DNA of 35,994 nucleotides from Burkholderiales bacterium (GTDB lineage Bacteria; Pseudomonadota; Gammaproteobacteria; Burkholderiales; Burkholderiaceae_F), in contig JADCGX010000232.1 of assembly GCA_020248785.1 (NCBI GenBank), positions 1-35,994 of the forward strand. Direction: 5' to 3'. Of this stretch, positions 7,831-17,585 are shown one piece after another. Numbering within the stretch: position 1 is the first letter of the stretch; each line of letters begins with the position of its first letter. Below the pieces are notes generated by a model. It was not told the DNA's origin and did not search any database. It was given only the letters and a program-made list of their open reading frames with translations. The position numbers and the translations under genes were made by a program.

Positions 7831-8961
7831 GTGCCCAATTCGCTGCCCCGCCCGCCCGCACCACCGGTCCTGCTGATCGAGGACCTGCGGGTGCGCTATG
7901 GCCGCGGCCATTGCGTCAACGACGGGCTGAACCTCGCGCTCGCGCAGGGCGATATCGGCTGCATCGTTGGCAGCTCCGGCTGCGGTAAGACCACGCTGCT
8001 GCGCGTGATCGCCGGGTTTATTGGGATCGACGGTGGGCGCATCGTCATCGATGGGCAGGAGGTTGCCGCCCGTGGCAGCGCCCTGCCGCCCGAGCAGCGC
8101 GGCATCGGCCTCGTGTTTCAGGACTACGCGCTGTTTCCGCATCTGCGCGTGGACGAGAACATCGCCTTCGGCCTGCGTAACGCCGACAGCACGGCGCGCC
8201 GCCAGCGCGTGGACGCCATGCTGCAACTGGTTGGTCTGACCGCCCAGGCGCGCCGCTATCCGCATGAGCTCTCAGGCGGACAACAGCAGCGCGTGGCGCT
8301 TGCGCGCGCACTGGCGCCGGCACCCAAGCTGCTCCTGATGGACGAGCCGTTTTCCAACCTCGATGTGGAACTGCGTGCGCGGCTGGGCGCCGAGGTGCGC
8401 GAGATCCTCAAGGCCAGCGGCACCTCCGCGATCCTGGTCACGCACGACCAGCAGGAGGCGTTTGCGATCGCCGACCGCGTGGGGGTGATGAACCAGGGCC
8501 GGCTTGAGCAATGGGACCGGCCCTACGAGCTGTATCACCGGCCAGCCACGCGCTACGTGGCCGACTTTATCGGCGAAGGCGTGTTCGTGCCCGCCACGGT
8601 GCTCAATGCGCGGCGCGTGTCGATCGAACTGGGCGAGCTGACCGGCGAGATCCCGCTGCCCTGCCAGGGCGGCTGCGCCACCTGTGGCAAGGGCTGTCAT
8701 GTCGAAGTGCTGCTGCGCCCGGACGACATCGTGCACGACGACGCCAGCCCGCTCACCGCCACGGTCGTACGCAAGATCTTCCGCGGCGGCGACTTCGTCT
8801 ACACCCTGCGCCTGGACAGCGGCCGCGAGGTGTTGGCACTGGTTCCCTCGCACCACGACCACGCCATTGGCGAGCGCATCGGCATCCGCCTCGACGCCGA
8901 TCATGTCGTGACCTTCCCCGCCGACAACCGCGCGCCGGCACCGATCACGGTCGTTCGCTGA
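7831..8961 (+). CDS. fbpC: ferric iron ABC transporter ATP-binding protein (FbpC type)
   Basis: A 376-residue ABC ATPase starting at GTG. Walker A is GSSGCGKTT (about residues 47-55), the Q-loop is VFQDYALFPHLRVDENIAFG, the signature is LSGGQQQRVALARAL, Walker B is LLLMDEPFSN and the H-loop is ILVTHDQQEA. The C-terminal TOBE-like regulatory part (about residues 245-376) contains RPDDIVHDD, as in iron(III) and related importers. It also has four closely spaced cysteines, C278, C282, C285 and C289 (CQGGCATCGKGC), a plausible metal or Fe-S site. It is divergent from the fused permease across a Fur box. No clear ribosome binding site precedes the GTG, so the exact start is uncertain. It powers import of ferric iron at the inner membrane. 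Confidence 0.92.
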   Translation: MPNSLPRPPAPPVLLIEDLRVRYGRGHCVNDGLNLALAQGDIGCIVGSSGCGKTTLLRVIAGFIGIDGGRIVIDGQEVAARGSALPPEQRGIGLVFQDYALFPHLRVDENIAFGLRNADSTARRQRVDAMLQLVGLTAQARRYPHELSGGQQQRVALARALAPAPKLLLMDEPFSNLDVELRARLGAEVREILKASGTSAILVTHDQQEAFAIADRVGVMNQGRLEQWDRPYELYHRPATRYVADFIGEGVFVPATVLNARRVSIELGELTGEIPLPCQGGCATCGKGCHVEVLLRPDDIVHDDASPLTATVVRKIFRGGDFVYTLRLDSGREVLALVPSHHDHAIGERIGIRLDADHVVTFPADNRAPAPITVVR

Positions 8962-8999
8962 CCCCGCTGACCCCGGAGGCGAGCATCAGTCGTCGCCCC

Positions 9000-9005
9000 T
9001 ATAAT
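9000..9005 (+). promoter_or_regulatory. -10 box for tRNA-Ser(GGA)
   Basis: A perfect TATAAT followed by CGG lies about 50 bp before the mature tRNA 5' end. No convincing -35 hexamer is seen at 16-18 bp. The same TATAATCGG core precedes ftsK and trxB in this window. Confidence 0.6.
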
Positions 9006-9055
9006 CGGAACGTCGTCCTCTCGCCTCGTGCGCGTAGACGTTACGGTGCAAGACC

Positions 9056-9146
9056 GGAGAGATGGCCGAGCGGTTGAAGGCGCACGCCTGGAACGCGTGT
9101 ATAGGTGAATAACCTATCGTGGGTTCGAATCCCACTCTCTCCGCCA
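9056..9146 (+). tRNA. tRNA-Ser (anticodon GGA)
   Basis: The acceptor stem GGAGAGA pairs with TCTCTCC. The anticodon stem CACGC/GCGTG encloses CTGGAAC, with anticodon GGA at 9090-9092. A long variable arm typical of class II tRNA-Ser and the T-arm GTGGGTTCGAATCCCAC follow. The CCA end is encoded (9144-9146). It reads UCC and UCU codons. Degraded genes lie immediately downstream, as often found next to tRNA genes. Confidence 0.97.
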
Positions 9147-9209
9147 GCCGCCAGCCGCCGATGCTCTGGTTGTCCCTTGTGTACTCACCACCCGCGCGCA
9201 GCGGCAGTC

Positions 9210-9586
9210 ATGCGTGAATCAGCGCAGAGGCGGCCAAAGCCAACGGCCCGCGTCGCGAAGCCGGACCACGGCGCTCCACCGTCCCAACTGGTCCTGCGTC
9301 AGTTCCGAGTTTTGTTCAACACCATGAAGAGCCATTTTGCGCAGGTCGAGCGGCAGGCCGGCGTTGGCGGCGCGCAGTTGTGGGCCTTGAGCGTGGTCGC
9401 CCAATCGCCCGGCTGCACCCTGGGCGATTTGGCGCGCGCAATGGACATCCACCAAACCACGGCCAGCAACCTGGTGCGCACGTTGTCCGAGCGGGCCTTG
9501 ATCAGCGTGAAGGCTGACACGGTGGACAAGCGGACCCGCCGCCTGCATGTGCGCGTTGCGGGTCGTCGCATCCTGCAAGCGGTGCG
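9210..9586 (+). pseudogene. MarR-family regulator, 3'-truncated
   Basis: The frame from MRESAQRR carries a MarR winged-helix domain: FRVLFNTMKSHFAQVERQAG, then ALSVVAQSPGCTLGDLARAM, the recognition helix region DIHQTTASNLVRTLSERALI and the wing KRTRRLHVRVAGRRIL. It then breaks off. After about codon 125 the frame reads an unrelated out-of-frame translation of otsA up to 9767, so the C-terminal dimerisation helices are missing. The gene therefore appears cut by a deletion that joined it to otsA. The start codon lacks a clear ribosome binding site. Confidence 0.75.
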
Positions 9587-10171
9587 ATCGAGCGCTTGCT
9601 GGAGTTGTATCCGCAATGGCGCGGGCGCTTCAGCCTGCTGCAGATCGCCGCGCCATCACGCTCCGCGCTGGACGAATACCAGCGCTTCGAGAACGACGTG
9701 CGAGCACTGGCAGCGCGCATCAACGAACGCTTTGGCGGCAAGAGCTATCAGCCGATCATTCTGCTAGTCGAGCACAAGTCCGAGGAGCAGGTGGTGGCGT
9801 ATTACCGCGCCGCTGACATCTGCCTGGTGACGAGCCTGCACGACGGCATGAACCTCGTGGCCAAGGAGTTCTGCGCGGCGCGCGACGATGAACAAGGCGT
9901 ACTCATCCTGTCGCGGTTTGCCGGGGCCGCGCGCGAATTGCATGAGGCGCTCATCGTCAATCCGTATCACACGGACGAAGTGGCGGAGACGCTGAGTCGC
10001 GCCCTGGCAATGTCGCCGCAGGAGCAGCGCGAGCGCATGCGCAGCCTGCGCCAGATGGTGCGCGAGTTCAACGTCTACCGCTGGGCGGCGCGCATGCTGC
10101 TGGATGCCGCCCGCCTGCGCCGGCGCGAACGCGTCGTCGCCAAGCTGGAGGAAAAGCGACTCGCGGCGTAG
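9584..10171 (+). pseudogene. otsA: trehalose-6-phosphate synthase (GT20) C-terminal fragment
   Basis: About 195 codons in a frame that starts abruptly (AIERLLELYPQWRGRFSLLQ) without an ATG or ribosome binding site. Family motifs follow: APSRSALDEYQRFENDVRAL, then [18 protein letters not shown], the nucleotide-sugar binding signature of OtsA, then [20 protein letters not shown]. These correspond to roughly the last 40% of a normal protein of about 460 residues; the N-terminal glucose-6-phosphate-binding half is absent. It runs straight out of the marR remnant in another frame, so this is a deletion scar and the enzyme cannot be functional. Trehalose synthesis, if present, needs another gene. 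Confidence 0.8.
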
Positions 10172-10210
10172 GCGCCGCCCGGCTCGGGTGATCATCGGCG
10201 GAGGTTCGCG

Positions 10211-10390
10211 ATGCCGCGGCGGGTCTTCCTGCGGGATCACGTCCGGCGCACGGTCGGGCGGCACCGGGGGCTGCTCGATGTCGCGCTCGCGGTCCTTGCG
10301 TTGCCTGCCGCCGTTGCTCTGCTCGGCGGGTCCATCAGGTTGGGGCCGGTTCGGATTCAATCGGTGCTTGGCGTGATGCTGTGTCGCAGT
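10211..10390 (+). pseudogene. possible truncated membrane-protein ORF
   Basis: An ATG preceded by GGAGG at good spacing opens a frame with coding-like codon use (MPRRVFLRDHVRRTVGRHRG) and one hydrophobic helix (LDVALAVLALPAAVALLGG). After about 60 codons the sequence loses its coding look and runs on to a stop at 10621, antisense to the mscS-type gene. It may be the 5' remnant of a gene that followed otsA. No family is recognised. Confidence 0.25.
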
Positions 10391-10436
10391 CCTGCAAGGC
10401 CCCTTCCTGACGCGCATCCTTGCGCTCGCTCCTGCG

Positions 10437-11387
10437 TCACTCGGCCCGGCTGGTCGCACGCTCACCACGCCAGAGCGCGCCGAAGCGGCTGGGCCGCTCC
10501 GCTGGCTTGTCACGCGAATCCGCGCCGCCTGGGCGGAGCGCCTGCAGGCTCGATGGCGCCAGATGCAACGTGCGGTTCGGAAACGGAATCTCGATGCCTT
10601 CGGCCTCGAAGGCTTCCTTGATGCGCTTGAGAAAGGCACGGCGCACATCCCGCTGTGCCAAGGGCAGGGTGCGAATGCGACTGCGCAGGATGATGGCCGA
10701 TTCCGCGAGGCTTTCGACCCCCGCGATCTCGATGTCCTGGATGATCCGGTCGGCGAAAGCGGCCTCCGCGCGCAGCTCGCCTGCCACCCGCCGCATGACG
10801 TCCATCGCCTGATCGATGTTGCTGCGGTAGGCAATGCCGACGTCGATCAGCGCAAAGGAAAACGCCGTCGAACGGTTGGTCACCGTGGTGATGAGACCGT
10901 TGGACACGTAGTGCACGCTGCCGTCGTAGTCGCGCAGCATCACCTTGCGCAGAGACACTTCTTCCACCAGCCCGCTCTTGCCGGCGATCTCCACCACGTC
11001 GCCGACCCGGATCTGGTTCTCCACGAGCAGGAAAAGCCCCGTGAAGTAGTCCTTGATGAGGCTTTGCGCGCCGAAGCCGATGGCGAGGCTAACCACGCCG
11101 GCCGCGCCCAGGATCGGCGCAATGGAGACGCCGACTTCGTTGAGAACCAGCATGCCGGCCACCAGCAGCGCGACGACCGACAGCGCATAGCGCGCAGCAC
11201 GACCGACCGTCTCGATCCACTTGGCATTCTCTGGTCCGCTGGCGCGCGCCGCTGCGAGGAGACGGAGCCGCTTGACCATACGACCAGCAAGAAGATGCAC
11301 CAGCCTCGCCCCCGCGAGGATGGCGGTGATCCTCAGCGCAAGCCGCAGCTCCGGCCCCCAATCCATCCAGGCAATCGTCCAGTCCAT
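10437..11387 (-). CDS. MscS-type mechanosensitive ion channel
   Basis: A 316-residue protein with three to four N-terminal membrane helices, then the MscS pore helix and beta domain: LGAAGVVSLAIGFGAQSLIKDYFTG is the hallmark TM3 region, and ENQIRVGDVVEIAGKSGLVEEV opens the beta domain. A cytoplasmic alpha/beta domain follows to about residue 275, and then a charged, probably disordered tail. The family opens on membrane tension and releases solutes in hypo-osmotic shock. GAGGTG lies about seven bases before the ATG. The gene stands alone, separated from the upstream symporter operon by an intrinsic terminator. Confidence 0.92.
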   Translation of the reverse strand: MDWTIAWMDWGPELRLALRITAILAGARLVHLLAGRMVKRLRLLAAARASGPENAKWIETVGRAARYALSVVALLVAGMLVLNEVGVSIAPILGAAGVVSLAIGFGAQSLIKDYFTGLFLLVENQIRVGDVVEIAGKSGLVEEVSLRKVMLRDYDGSVHYVSNGLITTVTNRSTAFSFALIDVGIAYRSNIDQAMDVMRRVAGELRAEAAFADRIIQDIEIAGVESLAESAIILRSRIRTLPLAQRDVRRAFLKRIKEAFEAEGIEIPFPNRTLHLAPSSLQALRPGGADSRDKPAERPSRFGALWRGERATSRAE

Positions 11388-11482
11388 GCGGCACCTCGCT
11401 CAAAGACAGATTGACAGCAGCGAGCAAGGCACGCTCCGCGCGCGGACTCCCCGAAGGACGCTACGGGCGCTAGCTACAGACG

Positions 11483-11511
11483 AAAAAAAGCCCGCGGCAA
11501 AGGCCGCGGGC
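11483..11511 (-). terminator. intrinsic terminator of the symporter operon
   Basis: A perfect 9-bp stem GCCCGCGGC / GCCGCGGGC with a 4-base loop, followed on the minus strand by seven T residues. It starts about 20 bp after the symporter stop codon. Confidence 0.93.
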
Positions 11512-11533
11512 ATTCAGGTCAAGCGGAGCTTGC

Positions 11534-13657
11534 TTAGTGACCCGCGCCGCTCATGGCGGTGGTGTTCATGGTGTCACCCTTGAGGTTCGGGTAACGCACA
11601 TGCTCCACCAGGTCCTGCGTCTGCTTATCCGGGGCCGGCGTCAGCAGCGACACCACGACGAGCGTGATCAGCGCTGCCGGCATGCCGAAGATGCCCGCGG
11701 AGATGGGCGCAATGTCCCACCACGTGTTCTCGGCAACGGAACTCGTCACCCCGAACACGCTGCGCAGCCACACCTGAGTGGTGGCCATGTAATAGAACGT
11801 GATGGACACGCCCACGATCATCGACGCGATCGCGCCGTACTTGTTGGCACGCTTCCAAAACACGCCCAACACGAGCGGCGCGAAGAAGCCCGCGGCCGCC
11901 AGCGAGAACGCCGCGGCAACCAGGAACAAGATGTCAGCCGGTGCCGCCGCCGCCGTGTAGGCCGCCAGCACCGCAACCACCAGCAGCAGGATCTTGGAGA
12001 TCGTGATCCGCTTCTGTGTGGAGGCGTTCGGGTTGATCATCTTGTAATACAGGTCGTGCGACAGCGCGTTGGCGATCGTCAGCAGCAAGCCGTCGGCGGT
12101 GGACAGCGCGGCGGCAAGACCACCGGCGGCCACCAGGCCCGAGACGACATACGGCAGACCGGCGATCTCGGGCGTAGCCAGGACGATGACGTCCTGACCC
12201 AGCACGATCTCGGCAAGCTGCACGACGCCGTCCTTGTTGATGTCCGTGATGCTCAGCAGGCGCGGATCGATCTTGCTCCAGGCCGCCACCCAGCCCGGCA
12301 GGTCGGAGAAGTTCTTGCCGACCACCAGGGTGTAGATGTCGAACTTCACGAGTACCGCCAGGGCGGGCGCCGTGAAGTAGAGCAGGAAGATGCAGAACAG
12401 CGACCAGAACACCGAGCGGCGCGCTTCCTGCACCGACGGCGTGGTGTAGTAGCGCATCAGGATGTGCGGCAATGCGGCCGTGCCGACCATCAGGCAGAGC
12501 ACCAGCGCGAGGAAGTTCTTGCGCTTGCGATCACGCTCGACGTCGGCCTTGGCCGGGTCCGGGTTGCCGCTGTAAAACGGCTCCGCATGCGGCAGGGGCG
12601 GTGCAGAACGAGCGGTATTGCTCGTGATCTGCCCTTGCCAGATGCGACGCGCATCGGCCTCGGTCTTCGGATAGTCGGCCAATGCCTTCTCTGCGGCCTT
12701 CTGCTCCGTCATCGGCGCATTGGCTTCCTTCAGATCAGCCACTCGCTTTTCAGCGGCAGCCTTGCCCTCGGCCCAGGTGCCCGGCAGACCGTCGATGCGG
12801 GCTTTGGCATCGGCCGCGCGCTGGCGGAAGATGTCGCGGACTTCCTTTTCCTTGGCGTCGGCGGTGAGGATCTTCTCCTTCTCCGTGACCTTCTGCAGCA
12901 CGCTTCCGTACACGAACTGTGGCAGCGGCACGCCGGTGTGCTTGACCGACAGCCAAACGACCGGGATCAGGTAGGCAATGATCAGGATGATGTACTGCGC
13001 CACCTGCGTCCATGTCACGGCGCGCATGCCACCCAGGAACGAGCAGACCAGAATGCCCGCCAGACCCAGGAACACGCCCACCGTGAACTCCACGCCCGTG
13101 AAGCGCGAGGTGATGAGACCCACACCGTAGATCTGCGCAACCACGTACACGAACGAGACCAGGATCGCGACCAGGATGCCCACGAAACGCGCCGCGTTGC
13201 CGCCGTAGCGCGCGCCGAGGAAGTCCGGGATCGTGAACTGGCCGAACTTGCGCAGGTAAGGCGCAAGCAGGAAGGCCACCAGACAGTATCCGCCGGTCCA
13301 ACCCAAGATAAAGGCCAAACCATCGAAGCCCTGCAGGTACAGGCCACCGGCCATGCCGATGAAGCTGGCTGCCGACATCCAGTCCGAGCCGGTTGCCATC
13401 CCGTTGAAGACGGCCGGCACACGTCGCCCCGCCACGTAATACTCGGCGACGTCTGCCGTGCGGCTCATGATGCCGATGCCGGCATACAGCGCGATGGTGG
13501 CAAACAGGAACACGTAGCCAATCCACGCGCGTGGCAAGCCCATTTTCTCCAGGATCGCAAGAACGACCAGGAACACCAGGAAGCCACCCGTGTAATACGT
13601 GTAGTACTTTTTCAGCTGGTTGAAAAACGCTCGATTCGAGCTGACTTGGGCGCTCAT
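11534..13657 (-). CDS. sodium:solute symporter, VC_2705-type large subunit
   Basis: A 707-residue SSS-family (LeuT fold) transporter, longer than the usual 550-600. Typical stretches are EYYVAGRRVPAVFNGMATGS with DWMSAASFIG, GRYGG-like GARYGGNAARFVGI, and GLPYVVSGLVAAGGLAAALS with TADGLLLTIANALSHD. Residues about 255-378 are a hydrophilic, Lys/Glu/Ala-rich insert with heptad-like helices between two membrane segments. Residues 472-483 (DINKDGVVQLAE) fit an EF-hand calcium loop. The ATG overlaps the stop of the DUF4212 gene (TGATG) and is preferred to the GTG one codon earlier, since GGAGG then sits at workable spacing. Together with that small subunit it probably imports acetate or another monocarboxylate; acs nearby supports this. 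Confidence 0.9.
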   Translation of the reverse strand: MSAQVSSNRAFFNQLKKYYTYYTGGFLVFLVVLAILEKMGLPRAWIGYVFLFATIALYAGIGIMSRTADVAEYYVAGRRVPAVFNGMATGSDWMSAASFIGMAGGLYLQGFDGLAFILGWTGGYCLVAFLLAPYLRKFGQFTIPDFLGARYGGNAARFVGILVAILVSFVYVVAQIYGVGLITSRFTGVEFTVGVFLGLAGILVCSFLGGMRAVTWTQVAQYIILIIAYLIPVVWLSVKHTGVPLPQFVYGSVLQKVTEKEKILTADAKEKEVRDIFRQRAADAKARIDGLPGTWAEGKAAAEKRVADLKEANAPMTEQKAAEKALADYPKTEADARRIWQGQITSNTARSAPPLPHAEPFYSGNPDPAKADVERDRKRKNFLALVLCLMVGTAALPHILMRYYTTPSVQEARRSVFWSLFCIFLLYFTAPALAVLVKFDIYTLVVGKNFSDLPGWVAAWSKIDPRLLSITDINKDGVVQLAEIVLGQDVIVLATPEIAGLPYVVSGLVAAGGLAAALSTADGLLLTIANALSHDLYYKMINPNASTQKRITISKILLLVVAVLAAYTAAAAPADILFLVAAAFSLAAAGFFAPLVLGVFWKRANKYGAIASMIVGVSITFYYMATTQVWLRSVFGVTSSVAENTWWDIAPISAGIFGMPAALITLVVVSLLTPAPDKQTQDLVEHVRYPNLKGDTMNTTAMSGAGH

Positions 13658-13914
13658 CACTCCTCCTCAGCTACGCCGTATTCCTCGTCCAGGGCCTTCA
13701 TCTTGCGGGCATACACCCAGATGATGACGAGGTAGATGATCAGTGATCCTTGCGCAGCCATATAGAAGCTGAACGGCCAACCAAAAAAGTTGAACATCAG
13801 CTCGCGCGCAAAGAAGCCCATGACGAACGTCGCCACGAACCAGATCGCCAGCAGGACCAGCGTCAGGTTCAGGTTCCGCCGCCAGTACTCCTGGTGCTTA
13901 GCGGTTAGTTGCAT
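13657..13914 (-). CDS. DUF4212 small subunit of sodium/solute symporter
   Basis: An 85-residue protein with two membrane helices. It begins MQLTAKHQEYWRRNLNLTLV and has the conserved FGWPFSFYMAAQGSLIIYLV and an acidic tail ending AEEE, as in the DUF4212 family that always accompanies VC_2705-type symporters. A strong GGAGGA ribosome binding site precedes the ATG. Its stop codon overlaps the symporter start, so the two subunits should be made in equal amounts. Its exact role (assembly or stability of the large subunit) is not established. Confidence 0.9.
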   Translation of the reverse strand: MQLTAKHQEYWRRNLNLTLVLLAIWFVATFVMGFFARELMFNFFGWPFSFYMAAQGSLIIYLVIIWVYARKMKALDEEYGVAEEE

Positions 13915-13955
13915 TTCTTGTCCTCCAAAAAATCTTCTTGGGTGCTTTTGCAGAT

Positions 13956-14606
13956 TTAGTTGCTCGCGGCGCGGACCTCCTTGGGGTGGGGTTCGTCTGA
14001 TTGAAGACTGGCGGAATCGTCGTTGGCCGCCGGCAGACGCCGCGGCTTGGTGGTCTCGAGATCGCGCTTGAGCGTGGCGGCGTACTTGGGCTCGAACAGC
14101 TTGAGCTGCTCGTAGGTGCGCCAGGCGTCGCCAGCCTCGCCCAGATGGTGGTAGGTCATGCCGAGCTGGTAGAAGCCGTAGGGCGAGAACGGTTGCAGCT
14201 TGATGTTCTTCTTGAGCGCCTCGACGGCCTCGCGCAGCCGCTCGGTGCGGATCAGCACCAACGCCAGGCCATACCACGCGCGGTCATGATTGGGGTTCAG
14301 CTCCACGGCCCGGCGGAAGCAGCGCTCGGCCTCGGCCACGTTGTCGCGCTGCTCGTGGATGAAGCCCAGGTTGAACCAGCCGTCGGCATAGTCGGGGTTG
14401 TGCGCGAGCACGCGCTCGAAGGCCTGCGCCGCGGCCGATGACTCGCCCGCCTCCATGAGCATGCTGCCGAGCGTGGCGCCGGCGCGCGGGTCCTTCGGCG
14501 AATGCAACGCGATCTCGCGATACAGCTCGAGCGCGCGCCGCTTCATGCCAAGCGTGAGCGCAATGTTGGCCAGCAGCCCGAGCCACCAGCGCATGAACAC
14601 GTTCAT
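13956..14606 (-). CDS. TPR-repeat protein
   Basis: A 216-residue protein. The N-terminus MNVFMRWWLGLLANIALTLG may be a membrane anchor. About four tetratricopeptide units follow (ALELYREIALHSPKDPRAGA; AQAFERVLAHNPDYADGWFN; AERCFRRAVELNPNHDRAWY; and a fourth reading QLGMTYHHLGEAGDAWRTYE), then a short charged tail. TPRs mediate protein-protein contacts; no enzymatic domain is visible. The ATG overlaps the stop of the preceding YggT-like gene (ATGA), and the DUF4212 gene starts about 40 bp downstream, so the protein may help assemble or regulate the symporter. The frame extends nine codons upstream, but the overlap start is better supported. Confidence 0.85.
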   Translation of the reverse strand: MNVFMRWWLGLLANIALTLGMKRRALELYREIALHSPKDPRAGATLGSMLMEAGESSAAAQAFERVLAHNPDYADGWFNLGFIHEQRDNVAEAERCFRRAVELNPNHDRAWYGLALVLIRTERLREAVEALKKNIKLQPFSPYGFYQLGMTYHHLGEAGDAWRTYEQLKLFEPKYAATLKRDLETTKPRRLPAANDDSASLQSDEPHPKEVRAASN

Positions 14607-14932
14607 CGATTGACTCCCCAGGCTTCGGCCCATCGCGCGCAGCCGGCCTGGTTGATGTTGGCCATGCAGGCGTCGCGATGCGCGAAGCCGACGGCAAAGT
14701 AGGCAATGATCAGGATCAGGAACGCGACGGCCGGCACGTGGCCGTCGATGATCACGCGCGGCGTGACCGCGCGCACAAGGCGCACCACGGGCTTGGTGAG
14801 GATGCTGAACAGTTGATAGACGAAGTTGTCATGCCGCCGGCCCCAATTGAAGATGCCGACGATGAACTGGCCGAACAGCGACAATGCCGCTATCAGGATC
14901 AGCGATTGCAAAATGACCCACAGCAAGGCCAT
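14603..14932 (-). CDS. YggT-like small membrane protein
   Basis: A 109-residue protein with two hydrophobic segments (MALLWVILQSLILIAALSLF and AVAFLILIIAYFAVGFA). KPVVRLVRAVTPRVIIDGHV matches the conserved loop of YggT proteins (P-R-I-P--G--D), here in a variant form. YggT proteins are poorly understood inner-membrane proteins linked in some bacteria to osmotic stress or division. It is the first gene of a chain running through the TPR gene to the symporter. The frame is open about 55 codons further upstream, but that extension has no coding character. Confidence 0.75.
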   Translation of the reverse strand: MALLWVILQSLILIAALSLFGQFIVGIFNWGRRHDNFVYQLFSILTKPVVRLVRAVTPRVIIDGHVPAVAFLILIIAYFAVGFAHRDACMANINQAGCARWAEAWGVNR

Positions 14933-15202
14933 TGCAGGTTCACCCCTTCTGTCTTGCGCCGCGCGCGCCGGCCAAAGCTGGCGACGACGTGCGTCTCCTT
15001 GTTGCACCGCTGGCCGCAGGCAGTCATTGCCACCCGTCTGACCCTTGCTCCCTGACGCCTGCTGCCGGCCGGTCGTCGTTGCGTCCGGTCCGTGCAGCAC
15101 GGGCCACTCAGCGCCAACTGCTTATCGCTCCTTGCGTCGCCCGCTGCCCTTCAAGTCCTGTCGCGCCTTCCCGTGTCCTGCGTGCCGCCCCTGCCCGCTC
15201 GC

Positions 15203-17185
<1,983 letters not shown>

Positions 17186-17585
17186 GTGGCGCCTCTCGAC
17201 GGTGTCTTCCCTCTTGGTATCTGCGAGAAGGTAGGTAGAGGCGCTTACAGCATCCTTACATTAGGGTGGCCTCTTGTGACGCGGCGCAATGCGCAGCGAG
17301 AGATTGCCGAGGCGAATTAGGTAGTGACCCTAGTGCGCGGTGTTTGGCTTTGCATCGATCGTTGGGGGTTCGGCTGCTGGCTCGGCGCACCGCGCGTCAG
17401 GCCGGGGGGATTGCGCGCGAGTCGCCTGACGCGAATTGCGTTCCTGCTGCGCCTTGTGCCGCAGCCTCGACGCGCGCGGCGCATCAAGCCGAAACATGCC
17501 ACCGGCGTGCTGCGATTGAACCCTGTGCGCTCTCGCGCACCAGCGTCCGCCAAGGCGGAGGGCACCGTGCGGGGGCCCTTGGCTC
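17186..17585. other. intergenic region between acsA and tRNA-Ser(CGA)
   Basis: Four hundred bases with no supported gene. The part next to acsA is relatively AT-rich and should hold its promoter; it contains two CTTACA hexamers (TGTAAG on the transcribed side) at 17245-17250 and 17256-17261, exactly 11 bp apart. The remainder is GC-rich and shows nothing recognisable. Confidence 0.6.
17245..17261 (-). promoter_or_regulatory. possible tandem operator ahead of acsA
   Basis: TGTAAG-N5-TGTAAG on the minus strand, about 60-75 bp ahead of the acsA start. Identical half-sites one helical turn apart suggest binding by a dimer in direct orientation. No regulator is identified. Confidence 0.35.

Noticed and set aside
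9764-10834. A 356-codon minus-strand frame over the otsA remnant
   Set aside because: Low-complexity Arg/Pro-rich text antisense to recognisable otsA sequence and overlapping the mscS-type gene out of frame.
11537-13735. A 732-codon open frame on the plus strand
   Set aside because: It is exactly antisense to the symporter and DUF4212 genes; its translation is His/Arg/Gln-rich with no domain, a typical GC-rich shadow frame.
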